DNA from: Asparagopsis taxiformis
Taxonomy: Eukaryota > Rhodophyta > Florideophyceae > Bonnemaisoniales > Bonnemaisoniaceae
Direction: 5' to 3'
NCBI GenBank assembly: GCA_030407315.1
Contig: JALQPE010002815.1
Location: 1-64,000 of the forward strand
Length of the DNA: 64,000 bases
This document shows, piece by piece, positions 1-11,271 of the stretch. The first letter of the stretch is position 1; every line of letters starts with the position of its first letter. A program made the position numbers and the translations under genes. The notes beneath the pieces are model-generated. The model did no database searches. It saw only the letters and a program-made list of their open reading frames with translations, and had not been told where the DNA came from.

Positions 1-576
1 TAATCCTTGTGTCTACCACCGCCATAGTCTACTCATACTATCCCCTCCTTGTTGCTGCATACCTAACTCCCATCCTTCCTGATTGTCCTACAATCCTAGG
101 CTAGCTTACTTACCAACTATATTGGTATAGAAGACAGCTAGATTCCGAGTAACAAAAAATCTATATTGTACTAAAAAAAGGCAATTTGGTGTGGTCACTG
201 TGCCACATGGCACCAGGAATAGAATCTGGCCACGGATACCCTATGCTTGATCTCAGAGAGGACAGCTACGCCCATGCTCCGAAACGTGCTGTCAGTACCT
301 TTCCAGACGTCGTGGAGGTGCTCACGCCAGCTCTAGTTCATTTTAGGGAGGTTGAGTTTCGACAGTCAGAATTTCACTCGTGCGAAAATTGTGGTTCATA
401 TTTTGTGCACTCCTGCCGCCGTACCAGATAGGGTACCCAGCCCAGACCGGGTGAGCACGGCGCAGAGTGCTCCCCAACGCCGCCAACAGCCGTCCAAACC
501 ATCCCTTTGCCATGTTTTCTGGCTTCACAATCCTTGCTCACCCTTCCCAAGGTGAGGGAGGGACCAAGCCCCCAGC

Positions 577-790
577 CGCTTACAGCTGAGGCAGTTTATC
601 AGGGATGCTACAGAAAAGTCATCGTTACGGATGACTTGCTGTAAGAAAATGTTTTCATTACAGTGGCCGAAGAATTTTTTACCGGGTAAAGAAATCATGG
701 CTACTGTAATGAAACCTTTCCTTACACCAAAGTCATCGTAACGATGACTTTGCTGTAAGCATCCCTAGTAAACTGCTCCATCTGTAAGCC
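577..790. mobile_element. Foldback (MITE-like) element, copy 1
   Basis: The two halves are inverted copies of each other. The left arm has gcttacag, gcagttta, agggatgct and aagtcatcgtta. The right arm carries their reverse complements in reverse order: taacgatgacttt, agcatccct, taaactgc and ctgtaagc. The centre holds a shorter inverted pair (cattacag / ctgtaatg). It has no coding capacity. The structure fits a foldback MITE; no clear target-site duplication was found. Confidence 0.65.
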
Positions 791-1494
791 GTTGGTCTCA
801 ACCCTCGCTATTCATGTCTGTTGTCCTCCATCATCTCCACCTCCCTTCGCCCTGCGCACCACGTCTCTAGTGTCACTTGGTCAACTTTGCCCGCCCCTTT
901 GGTGCATGATAATACTTACCTCTACTGCCATAGTCTTCACATACTACTGCCTCTATACTTCTGCATGCCTACCCTTCCTTCTTCCTCTCCTGTGCTAGGC
1001 CCAGAGCATATCCAACTTCCTGAAACATCATTGTACAGTGAGGAAGTAGAATACTAACTAGATCGCTAGAGTACACTGCAAATGTAAGTAGCTATGGTGG
1101 GGTGGTACCCAGCACCCTACCTCCTTCATGAGTAAGCTTTGGTCGCAGAACTGCTATGCTCGATTTCGGTGAGGAAAGCCCCTCGCATGCTCAGGAAAAT
1201 TTCTGATAGTACTTTCCAGCGGTCTTGGATGTACTCCAGACCTGTTCTAGCTCTTTTCAGCGAGGTCGGATTTCGGCCGCCCGAGTCTCTGCCGTGAGAA
1301 AATGGTGGCACAAATTTTGTGCACTCTTGCTGCCATACTATGTATTGCATCCAGCTCAGACCCGGTTGAGCGTAACACAGAGTGCTCCCCAGAGCCATGA
1401 ACACTCGTCGAAACAAACCGCTCGCGATGTTCCCGACTTCACACTTCCCTTCCTATCCTTCCCAAGGTGGGAGAGTGACTAACTCCCAAACGCT

Positions 1495-1865
1495 TACAAG
1501 CAGAAGCCGTTTACAAGGGGTGCTTACAGCAAAGTCATCGTTACCATGACTTTGCTGTAAGGAAACGTTGCCATTACAGTGACTGGAGAATTTTTACCGG
1601 GTAAAAAAAATCACCAAGAAATTTTACCAGGTACAAAATCACCAAGAAATTTTTACCAGGTAAAAAATCTGGCTGCTGTGAGGAAACATTGCTATCGCAG
1701 TGACCGAATAGTTTTTACCGGGTAAAAAAATTACCAAAAAGTTTTTTCCAGGGTAAAAATCGTGGCTGCTGTAATAATTTGTTGCCTCACAGCAAAGTCA
1801 TCGCGCGATCGTTACCATGACTTTTCTGTCGGCGCTCCGCCGAAACTGCCCCTCCGTAAGCCTTC
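1495..1865. mobile_element. Foldback (MITE-like) element, copy 2, expanded centre
   Basis: This relative of the element at 577 has the same arm words (gcttacagcaaagtcatcgt at the left, catgactttt and ctgt at the right). Its centre is larger and holds several copies of a taccgggtaaaaa / ttaccaggtaaaaa motif between 1590 and 1760. The repeated central motif suggests internal expansion. It is non-coding. Confidence 0.5.
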
Positions 1866-3470
1866 CTGATCCTCTCAATTTTGCAGACGAAGACGACTGC
1901 GTCATTACGCTCATCGCCTTCTTGTTCTATTCCAGTGCCACCCGCCATCGTTTCCTCTCTTGCTCATAAGGAGCTCAGTATTTTATATCTCCTGCGATAC
2001 AATACTTCACTCTCGAGCTGAAGGAATGCATAAAGGCAACTTCTCAAATAGTTTTTCAGCAAATGTGCCGTCTGAAAGGGAGTTCTTGCTCATCAGTGAA
2101 AAGTAGTGCTTCTTCTCCAGTCGTTCGTTTCCCTGCAGTGAATCTCTATATCTTTTACGGGGAGGCTCAGTCCTTTTTTTTTATCAGGCATACCGGGTTC
2201 AGAGAATCTTGGGTTATCTTCTTCGCTTCTTATCCAACCTTGATTGTTTTCATTCGACTCCGTTCTCTGTCCTCTTCGGCCTTGTAAGATGCATTGCCTT
2301 TGTCCCGTAGCATATTCCAGTTTGTCATCGAAACTGTTTGTAAAAACCCGTTCTTGGTTCTCAGACTGCTTCTGTCTATCAAGTCGTCATGAAAGTCAAC
2401 AAGGATGAATAAAATGCGCTCTTCAATGCGATGATGAGTATCCCGACCCCTTTCGGTTTTCTGCTACCAAATCTGTTCGCACGAATTGCTCCATCGTTGC
2501 AGACTTCTTCAACCACTTGTGAACAACCTCTGACATTCACTTTGCGAGGGTCAACTTGCATTCAGGCGAACTGTACTGCGCAGTAGTGATGATTGTCTCG
2601 CTAGCTGAGGGAGAATTAATCTTCTCTGCTACTTCTCTGCCACTACATTCAACCGTTACGAAACCTTTCGAGGGTTTCATTCGATCAGATGAACTGGTCA
2701 CCACAATGATTTGTCCTCTTATTATTCTGCTGAATTATTGCTATTATATCCGGCTGGACCTACTCAAAATGTTTTGCTATCTTGTATCGCATTCCCTCAA
2801 GACAACCTGTCAAAGACGTATCCATTACGTTTATTACACGGTGATGCTCTAAGCACTAATACCGAATCTGATTTTCTCATACACATAGTTCCTAGTTGTA
2901 TCTCTACCATATTCTAGGGCCCTATTCACGAGGTGAAAACATGATCTCTCGTTTAATCGTACTCGGTGTGATATCTTAAATTAGCATATATTTATATTAT
3001 TAAAAGCAACACTGCTCGCTTGCAACATGAAAATTATAAAATATTCTTCCACACTGCTATTTCCTAACCGCCACCATCTACGTGGCCCGCTTTGACTGCC
3101 TGCCAAGTGTGCTCAGAGTATGTAATGGCGTCATCTATATATACCAGCCACATCATCACTGGAAGCGCGGACTCCTCGTCCAGGAAAGTGCGCCATTTTT
3201 TACTCCTCACCTCCCCCTTTTCTGTAGGCCCCATATGCTAGTGTTTTTCCTATATTTCTGTAGTGATGACGTCATTCTAGACCATAAAGGCGGTCGAAGA
3301 TGCGATCATGTGGGACTGTTCTGCCAGATCATGTGCTTCTAAGCGTAATTCACACCCTAGGCTTCGTTTTCTGGGCCTCACATCGCACCGCTCTGTTTTA
3401 AATTTATCCCTCTATTGTTCTCCTACACGTCCTTTCCGCCCGCAGAGTACTACTTAAACGACAGATTCTG
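1866..3470. other. AT-rich intergenic DNA, nothing recognised
   Basis: Only short open frames are present, and none shows a domain, a codon pattern or a plausible start. The stretch from about 2060 to 2860 keeps several medium-length frames on the plus strand and might be an eroded gene or retroelement, but I could not name any motif in it. Confidence 0.5.
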
Positions 3471-3471
3471 G

Positions 3472-3612
3472 AAATCCCTGTTTCCATCTCTGTATCCTCC
3501 GGCAACAAAGCAACAATAACTACACTTTGGAAGCGGTATAGATATCAATACTGCTTCCAAAGCGTGATTATTGTTTCTTTTTTTCCGACGGATATGGAGA
3601 TGGAAATGTGGA
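3472..3612. repeat. Inverted-repeat foldback, about 60-bp arms
   Basis: The left arm runs from tttccatctctgtatcc to actttggaagc, and the right arm from gcttccaaagcgtg to ggatatggagatggaaa. They pair around an AT-rich loop near 3540-3556. Just beyond, at about 3611-3642, lies a second palindrome (gtggaaacgta / tacgtttccac). It is non-coding and most likely a MITE. Confidence 0.6.
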
Positions 3613-4330
3613 AACGTATCATATGGTACGTTTCCACATTTCACGCCACTAACCCAGTATCCTATTTGTTTTCACTTCCTCAGGTTTTCAGTCGATGAAT
3701 TTTCCACTTCTTCTTTCATTCATCTTTCTCTCTTACTCGTTTTCCATTTCTTTTCTGCTCTTCCTGTGAGTACATATTTCGATTTGGGATACAATGGTAT
3801 TCGTTATGGTATGTTAGTCTCCTAATCACCATCAATTTACAACTCCAATTCAACGTCACTAACTTGTTTCCTTTCCCTACATCATTTTTCTCTTCTTCTC
3901 TTTCTTTCTTAGTTCATTCATGCAGCTCAATCAATTGATGGATTTGTAGGCTTTTCTAGTAGTTTTAGTTTTACTCGTCAGAATAGTGTTAGTTGTAGTA
4001 GAAGCAGTTTTAACATAGGGATAGTTTACTCTCACTGTAGCCTGCGGAAATAAACAAATCCAGAGTGAAGCTTCCCATATTGCACCCTCTTAGATTGCTA
4101 CCTATCCTACCGCGTATACCTCTCGCTAGCTCATAGTCACTACGAAATAAAAATTCCTAGCCGTACTATTCTGTCCATTCCCATATGAATACCGTCCATG
4201 CCCCATCTTCATAGCGCTAGAACTGCCTCCCTCTACCCCAAAAAGATGCCCTCGACAGCGTGACGCTCCATCTCATCCACCACTCCCAGACACCGAATTT
4301 TACTATATCAGGACACTACTTTTACTGTCC
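3613..4330. other. AT-rich intergenic DNA, nothing recognised
   Basis: The composition is pyrimidine-rich on the plus strand. No ORF above 90 codons has any recognisable feature, and I see no repeat structure beyond the palindrome at its left edge. Confidence 0.4.
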
Positions 4331-4600
4331 AGGTGCTGCCCAGGGCAGCACGAAATACTGTCTCCAGGTGCTGCCCAGGGCAGCACGAAATACTGTCTCC
4401 AGATGCTGCCCAGGGCAGCACGAAATACTGTCTCCAGATGCTGCCCAGGACAGCACAAAGTACTGTCTACAGGTACTGCCCAGGACAGTGAAAATTACTG
4501 TCTACAGGTGCTGCCCAGGACAGTGAAAATCACTGTCTCCATGTACTGCCCAGGACAGTGAAAATTACTGTCTCCAGGTGCTGCCTGCAGCAGGGCCGCG
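4331..4600. repeat. 35-bp tandem repeat, about 7-8 units
   Basis: The unit starts aggtgctgcccagg and contains the short palindrome gctgcccagggcagc, followed by cgaaatactgtctcc. The first units are nearly identical (starts at 4331 and 4366). Later units drift: gggcagcacgaaa becomes gacagcacaaa, then gacagtgaaaa. The progressive drift shows a local satellite that has grown and decayed. A CRISPR array is excluded because the units are contiguous, with no unique spacers. Confidence 0.85.
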
Positions 4601-4985
4601 CACTGTCCGCTCATCCTATCTGAGACAGTCCACCGTGTTGGTTCCATCTGTTGTCCCAGGCAGCGTATTTCACTATCCGGCCATGTTGCCTTGGCCAATA
4701 CAAAACACTATCCGCCAACACTGCCCAGTACAGTAGATTACATCATATCCAACTATTGAATAAATCATTAATTTTTACTGTCTCCATTCACTGCCTCAGA
4801 CAGTACGGTGAGACAGTGTTTTTACTGTCTGCAGACAGTGTTCCGTACTGTCTGCCAGACAGTGCAAATCACTGTCTCCAAGTGTGGCATTAATTTTCAT
4901 TTGCCGCATAGTGATTTTTACTGTCTCAGACAGTAAAAATCACTGTCTCACCGTACTGTCTGAGGCCCCGTTTTCAACACCGTAG
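4601..4985. repeat. Cluster of ACTGTC/GACAGT short palindromes
   Basis: The hexamer actgtc and its complement gacagt recur at short intervals in both orientations, often back to back (ctgtctgcagacagt near 4830, actgtctcagacagt near 4920), so the strand can fold into many small hairpins. It continues the 35-bp satellite and stops abruptly where the truncated LTR begins. Confidence 0.7.
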
Positions 4986-5707
4986 TGTAACGCGCTGGTT
5001 GAACTTGCGTTTCGCGCGTCGCTCGGTCGCGCTGGCGAACGGGTGGTACAACGGCGGAACGCGTAGGGAACGATCGCAACACGGGGTTCGCGGGCCGGCG
5101 CAAGCCGTGATCTCAGGGGGAGATCACCGAGTAAACTCGAGCACAACGCGATCCACACAGGGGTCGTAAATCCCTGGCCTAGTGGCGTGCGACGCAACGC
5201 GCGCTATCGCGGTGCGACGCGGTTCGACGATCGGTTTATGCGCAGCGCGCACGCGAACGTCGGCGATCGTGAGCAACCCGCACGCAACGTCGTAACGCAA
5301 TCGGTCCTCGCGATTCGCTAAACGCTTAACTCGTAGCTGCGAAGATGCTGACTGTTTATTGGTAAAGTGCGAAGCAGAACGACCATTAATAGCTAACTAC
5401 TCAGGACAGGTTGTCCTTGCGCGGCCGGCCGGCGGCCGCTCGCTCGCACGCAAAAGGGAAATATTTGGGAAAAAGGCTTTCGTCATAAAAAACCCAAAAA
5501 GGGGAAATAAAGGGAAATTCATAGAATTCGCTACACGTGGCGCCGGGCTCGTAGTCGCACGCGTTCGCGCAGGCGCGCCGTGACACGTAATTGTATCGCC
5601 ACGCGCGTACGCTCGCTTACTAACTAACTAAACGCGGATGCACGCGGACTCAACTCGTCGATATCGCTTCAACCCGCGTTCGCGTTAGCGGCATAAATTG
5701 CACCACA
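4986..5707 (-). repeat. Element 1 3' LTR, truncated by 70 bp
   Basis: Nearly identical to 14471-15191. It ends (plus strand) in accaca, the TG..CA-type LTR terminus, but its left side starts at gtaacgcg and lacks the 70 bp that open the complete copy (14401-14470). The missing part is the U5 end. The junction falls exactly against the ACTGTC hairpin cluster, which suggests deletion or recombination at that hairpin-rich border. Confidence 0.9.
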
Positions 5708-5716
5708 CTCCCCCCG
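5708..5716 (-). promoter_or_regulatory. Element 1 polypurine tract
   Basis: On the minus strand the bases just before the 3' LTR read cggggggag, a pure purine run after the first base. This is the expected primer for plus-strand cDNA synthesis, at the expected place directly against the TGTGG start of the LTR. Confidence 0.75.
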
Positions 5717-5908
5717 ACTAACTCTACAGCGCGTCCTCGCGCGTTACCTCTCCGCGTACATATTCATCTCTTACTTTCCATTCCTCTCTCCATTCTTCTT
5801 GTGATTCCTTCTTTCTTTGTTACTCTTCTTCTTTTCATTCCGTCTCGCGCGCTCATTTCCTCGCCGCCCGTATTCCTTCTTCGTCGACGCACGCACTCGC
5901 ATTTTGCA

Positions 5909-8046
5909 ATGTCGCACGAAAATAACGCTCTTCCTGGCTGGCTTCGTGCCGGCGCCGCGCCTCGCGACGAACCTGCGACGCCGACGAACGCGTCACCCCG
6001 CGCTGCGCGCGTCCCGTTTCCTTCTCTTCCAATACCGAAGAGTGCTTATTACATATCCATGGCGCAGGCATCTTCCTTAAGTGCGCCCGCGACGTCGAGC
6101 GGTCGTGGCGAAGGCGGTGTCGGTGCATCTTCTGACGTATTCGCTACGGTGGAGGTCACCACCACTCCAGCTTCTGCGTCTGTCGTGCGTTCCTGCAGCG
6201 GTGTTCTTTTTCGTTTGGTTCCTGCGTGTGCGTCCGTTTCGCTCCCGTCGGCTGCGCAAAGCGTTCCTGCGTCGACGTCGAAAACGAAGGGGATACTAGC
6301 GAGCCGTGGTTCCTTGACGCGGGGATGCGCCCCGAATCGCTCCGCGAGTTGCGCTTACGTCGTGCGAGAGGTTATTTCCCCCGCGGAATTTCGTGAGTTT
6401 CCGAAGGGTCGCACTAGCGCTTTCTTTCCGTGGTACGAGGCGCGCGACTCGCCTGAAACACCCGAATCGCTGCCAGTGCCCCTTCCCTGTGTCTTCCACT
6501 ACGCGCTGTCAGTCTTACTTGGGCTCGGCGTTCCCATCGAGACGCGGTCGTATTTTTGGGCGGTCGCGTAAAGTAAATGGGCTGTGATGGCCGCTGCGGC
6601 ATAGCTACACGTTGCGTACGTCGAGCGTCGCGTTGTTCGCTTGAGCGACCAACTCATCGCGGGCATCGAGCGTGTCGGCACATCGGCGATCGTTCGCGGC
6701 AGGACGTACTCAGCGGCGAATTTAGGGAGTCTTCTACCGGAGCATCGCACGTGCGCTTGGGACGAGACTCCCGTTTTCGATGTCGCGCAAGGTCTAGACT
6801 TCAAGGAGGGTGGGCAATGGATACCCTGGAACGCGGCCTCGTCGATTGGTCGCACGGTGCGCTCGGCGAGCATCGACACACCGAGATACCGCACATTCTA
6901 ATCATATCTCCGTCGAGCGACGTGTTTGCGAACTTGGGAGTGGGCGACATCGTCACTGTCGACGCCATGCTATCCGCGTTATCTTCCGATGAATTACACG
7001 TTATGCGCGCAACTGATTCGGGCCAGTACGCGCAATACTTGGGCATGGCGGCGCTGCTAACGACAGAGTGTCGGCATTTCCGTGACGGCCGTTATTCGCT
7101 CTTCTCCGAGGCGCCGCGCGCTCCTATCGACATCACTCAGCTTGACGCCGCGCTGCGGGCGCAGTACGTCAAGATCTACAACGAATTGCAGGCGCTGAAA
7201 ACGCGACTCACGGTCAAGGCGAAGCTGCGGTGTCCAGCGACGCGGGTGCGAGTGTGATGGCGGTCGACAAAAGCGGTCCAAGTATGGCGGCGGTCAGCGC
7301 GGGAGCGGGCGCGTCGGCGGCCGAAGCAGACTTAGACGCGCTTCGGGTCCAACTCTCCGCCGTCGAATGGCATCGCGACGAGGCGTTAGCGCGTATAGCG
7401 TCGCACGAAAGAGCCCGCGACGAAGCGCTGACGCGCGCGGTGTTAAATGCGAAAGCTCGTGACGAGACACGGCCGTGTGTGGCGACGAGCGAGAAGGGGC
7501 GCGACGAGGCGCTGACCCCTCTTAACGTCGAGCGACAAGACGCGTGACAAAGCGGTGGCATTGCTGCTTGGCGCCGAGAAGGTTCTCGAAGAGGCGCGCT
7601 TTCGCGAAGAGACGCAAAAACGCAAAGCTGACGAAGACGCGAAGCGAATCGACAGGATGAATCACGATATTCGCACGCTCCAAGAGCGCGCGGTGGCGCA
7701 TCAAGGCATCGTTGAAGGCAATCACGCGATGATTAAGGCCCTCCAAACGCGTTGCGAAACTGCAACTTCGGCGCAAGAAACGGCGGAGCGCGCACTCGCG
7801 GGCGTCGAAGCGAATATCGCGAGCGAACGCAGGCAAGGCGCGGTGCGCGTTTCCGCGGTGCGTCGCGGGTATCAGGAACGCGGACAAGAGACAGACCGTC
7901 AAACTCAGGAGACAATCGAACGTACGCATCGGCTCGGAACGTCACTAAACGGAATAACTGGCGCCTTGCAAAGGTCGCCAGAGGGGTCTGCGGAAGCGGT
8001 CAGGTCTGTTGGGGAGACGCAGTCCTTGAGCGGACCTTTTTGCTGA
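5909..8046 (+). pseudogene. Decayed antisense accessory ORF of element 1
   Basis: A plus-strand coding stretch lies between the 3' LTR and the end of pol, antisense to gag-pol. It starts at an ATG (MSHENNALPGW) and stays open to 6571. It then goes on in the same frame past stops at 6569 and 6602, and changes frame near 6860, 7230 and 7550. The last part (7280-8000) has regular heptad-like, Arg/Glu/Ala-rich sequence (RDEALARI, ETAERALAGVEA) typical of a coiled coil. Position, orientation and C-terminal coiled coil are the same as in the intact 1088-aa antisense ORF of element 2 (43727-46993); direct sequence similarity is weak. I do not recognise a domain. Confidence 0.6.
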
Positions 8047-10552
8047 AGCAATGCGCGTAACGGTACGGTCCGGCGCGGCGGCGGGCGTGGTGTAAAGCGT
8101 TGGCGCTGGTCGGGGAGGTGCGCGCCCAATGACGCGCTCACGCGCAGCAGGGGCTTCGTCGGATCGTCCAAGTATTCCTCCCTTACGCATTGGCGTGACA
8201 GAAGGGCGCGTAATGCGGGTGCTGAATCCCGAAAGGCGACGCAGTTACCAAGAAGACACGGATTCGAGCCGCGCGCGCGCGCAATGCGGCTGGTAGCAGT
8301 TCGAGTTGTCGTGTGCGCCGCGACGACGGCTCGAACGCATACCCATCGTAGTTTTTGTCCTTGCCCAACGCTAGTACGTTACACCTCTTTCAATTAAAAG
8401 GTCTTTCATCTGTTCGCGTCTTGATGTTCCTTCTATTTTCGTCTCTCGTGCGTGTGCAACCACGGTCGCGGCGTCGCTCGCTTGTGGTGGGGGCCTTCTT
8501 GCTGGTGCTGAACATGACGCAAGCCGCAGCGCGGGCTGGATTCTTCGTTGTTGCCTAGTGGGTGCGTCGTCGCTCGCGACCATGCTTGCCCAGGGCCCGC
8601 TTTGTTGGTCGACGACACGCGCATGACGCGACCTGCGTGCGCGTTCGGTGGCAAAGTGCTCCGGGCATCTTCATCAGTTGGCCGGGGGCACGAACGGGCA
8701 GGAGGAATGTTAACCTGCGCCTAATGCGGCTGGCGCTGGGTTAACGCGACGCTGCACGTTTCGTCGTTCTCGCCTTTCCGTTTGCCTGTCTAGCCGTCAT
8801 GCGTACGCGTTACGTCCTGTCACAGCGTTTCGTCGTTCGCGTTTCATCGTCGTGCGTTCGCTATTCGTTTCGCCGGCGCGCATTTTGTCGTTTGCGCTTT
8901 CGCGATTCGTTTCGGTTTTCGCATCGTGACATTGCGCGTCCGCTTTCGCTCGCCGTACGTGTCGCTCCGTGGTGGGAGAGGGACGGCATGGTACTACCCA
9001 GGGAGCATAACGGCGCCAGTTTCCTGCAAGCACGCACGTGGGTGGCGGCTTGCGTTCGCGCGCTTCTCATTCGCCGAGCACGCTGGGGATCGCGAGATAC
9101 GTGCGGGCAGGAAGCGCACCAATCAGAACGCGCTAGCGACGTCACGTAGGGCTGGCCAGGAACGGATTGATCAAAAATTTGGCGCCAAAAATTCCAGGTG
9201 GAATTTCTGAGCCGATATTTTCAGTTTGATCAAATGGCCCGATTTTCGTGGCAAAATCGAGTCCAATTTCTGGGCGATTTTTTTGGCTCGATTTTTTTTC
9301 TGGCCCGGTTATTTCTCTGCATTCGAACCCAATTTCCGCGCGTTATTTTTGGCGGCCGGCGGCGGACTTCAGCGCTGCGCTCGCGCGAGGGTGACCAACT
9401 CGATGACGTCATTCGCTAGCGCGCGCACGCTCCCTCGTGCGCACGTAAGTAGTCAGCCAATCAGATGGTGCCAGCAGCGGACGGCTTGTCACGATGAGGG
9501 GGTCGACTCGGCGGCGGCTCGACACGTTTGGCCCAATCCGGTGCAAATCCCTCGGCGGTTGATTTTTTTTGGGACGGCCTCATTTTGCAACCCGCTGGGC
9601 CATCCCTGCATGCCTGGCGCCCGATCGTTGACCAGCCCCCTTGTTTTCGCGCGAAATGTGCACTGGCGGGTTGGTGCGCCCCTGCGACTCCAATGGCGGG
9701 TACACGACAGTTAGGCTGCGAGGCAGTCCTCAGCGTTCGGTGTGTGAGACGCTCGTTCGCGCGCGCGTCGCGTTTCGAACGACAGGGCGAAAGCGCGGAG
9801 CGGTGTACGAGAGGGCGACAGCGTTGGGCGGCGTATGCGGCGGTACGGAAGATTTGCGTGGCGAACGATAGCGCGAAAGAGTGGGGCGGTAAATGACGGC
9901 GCGAAAGCCTTGCGTGGTGAACAATGGACACGTATAGCGTAGTATAGTGGTAGGCCATCGGCTAGTGCGGAGCTGCTCTCGTTGACTTCTTCGGTATGGA
10001 GCACCGGTTACAACTTGGCTTCCCTTGTTAAAAGCAGGCGCTCATTGGCCTGGGTAGCCGGCCCGGGCGGGTAGTGATGCGGACGGCGTACAAGTGACGC
10101 ATCAGGAGAGTCCGCTCATGCGGGCGCGGTCTCGGCGTCGATACGCGTCGGCTTGCTCGACGGTTCCGGCGTACTTCGCGGGCCCAAGGGGCTCGCAGCA
10201 TGCGACAAAATTCCGACGGTGTGTTGGTGCGCGCGGTCGACGGTCGCATAGTGTAGTACTGAGCGTGACGATTCGACGCCTGGCGTTGATGGGATATACT
10301 CGCTTCCCGTCCCTCACCATGCCTGGTAACCATCAGCGGCGGTCTGTCGACGATCTTTGGGCGGAACTTGACGCAATCGTGTCGGCTTGCCGTTAGTGAT
10401 TTCGCGCGTTGCGTGACCAACGGAGTAGCGTCGGTTCGCGTCTATTTCCACGCGTTGGGTTTCCACATCGCTAGGTGGCCCGCTCGCGTTGCGCGCCGCG
10501 TATGCTTCGGCCCAGATGCGGACAATCGTCGATTCTGGAAATGCTTTGCGTG
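8047..10552. other. Element 1 internal non-coding region
   Basis: GC- and CpG-rich DNA between the decayed antisense ORF and the end of pol. Open frames occur on both strands, as expected from the base composition, but none has domain signals. A T-rich stretch at 9170-9320 (repeated gattttt and ggcgcc-type words) stands out. It is probably the spacer between the two convergent coding units, grown larger than in element 2, where it is about 310 bp. Confidence 0.5.
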
Positions 10553-11260
10553 CTAGTTGCGTTGCGCGCGGGCCGGCTTCTTCGGGTTCGCGATGCGCGC
10601 GCTCGTGCGGCTAGGCGGGGTTATTCGCGGTGCGTTGGCGCGTGTCTCCGTGGGGCCTGGGCTTTGCGTTCGGCGCTCTCGGCGTTCGCGCGATGTCGCG
10701 GGGTCGACGTCAGTGTCGCTCGCAGCGGCGCTAGACGCGGGCCGCCACAGGTCGCAGCGAAAGCGGGCTATGATGGACGCGGGCAACGAAGCTTCGGGCT
10801 CCCACGTATCATCGCAGTAACCCTTCCAACGCACACGGAATACGGGTCCACTGGCATAGTTGATGCCCTTGGCCGTTAACTCGTCCATCATGAACTCGCG
10901 CGTCCCATACCCAGCTTCTGGATCAATCTTGCGTGCGTCGCCGAGTACGCGTTCATCCTGTCGCGCCACGTCGTTTGCGTTTCCGCGTCGGTACTGCCTT
11001 CTTCGTCGTTTAGCGTAGCAGGCGCGTGCGTCGCGTTGCGTGGTGCTAAGCGAATGCGGTCGGAGCTGACGAGTTCGGGCACACAGTCGATTGTGATTTC
11101 GTACGTGTACCCGCGGCAGCCTGTAACCGGGAAAGGGCCCGACCCAGGGTATTCTAACTTCGATGCGCGCGCTCTGTCGGCGCGCTTTGTTCGCGTCGTC
11201 TCTCCCGCTCGTTGCGTAGCGTCGTTCGTAAGAGGTATTCCTCCCAATGCGGCGTCGCGT
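10553..11260 (-). pseudogene. pol: Pol relic: integrase GPF module and chromodomain
   Basis: Read on the minus strand, one frame carries the integrase C-terminal GPF/Y module (GSGPFPVTGCRGYTYEI, then DRIRLAPRN). After a frame change near 10910 a second frame carries a chromodomain (FRVRWKGYCDDTWEP), with a basic, proline-rich tail to the stop at 10553. The chromodomain targets new insertions to marked chromatin in chromoviruses. Everything between protease and this module is missing, about 3 kb compared with element 2. The deletion and the frameshift make it non-functional. Confidence 0.8.
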
Positions 11261-11271
11261 TCGCAATTCTG

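Larger units (their letters stand above)
1..1870. repeat. Old tandem duplication, ~915-bp period, non-coding
   Basis: Two diverged copies of one non-coding block follow each other. Matching words lie at a constant offset: cagagtgctcccca at 463 and again at 1378, tgtgcactc near 404 and 1318, and cttcccaaggtg near 543 and 1459. Both copies run into a foldback element (577 and about 1495). No ORF here has coding character or a recognisable domain. It could be a tandemly duplicated transposon end or a satellite-like block; the offset is seen directly, the origin is not known. Confidence 0.6.

Noticed and set aside
2063..2917. Cluster of medium frames that might be an eroded Copia-type pol
   Set aside because: No catalytic or zinc motif could be identified on either strand.
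4331..4600. CRISPR-like array
   Set aside because: Units are contiguous and drift; there are no unique spacers, and the window is eukaryotic.
5359..5583. 74-codon frame present twice (5359 and 14843)
   Set aside because: It lies in both LTR copies and is conserved only because the LTRs are almost identical.
8799..10420. Many 70-160-codon Arg-rich frames on both strands inside element 1
   Set aside because: CpG-rich composition keeps all frames open; none has domains or agrees with the element's layout.
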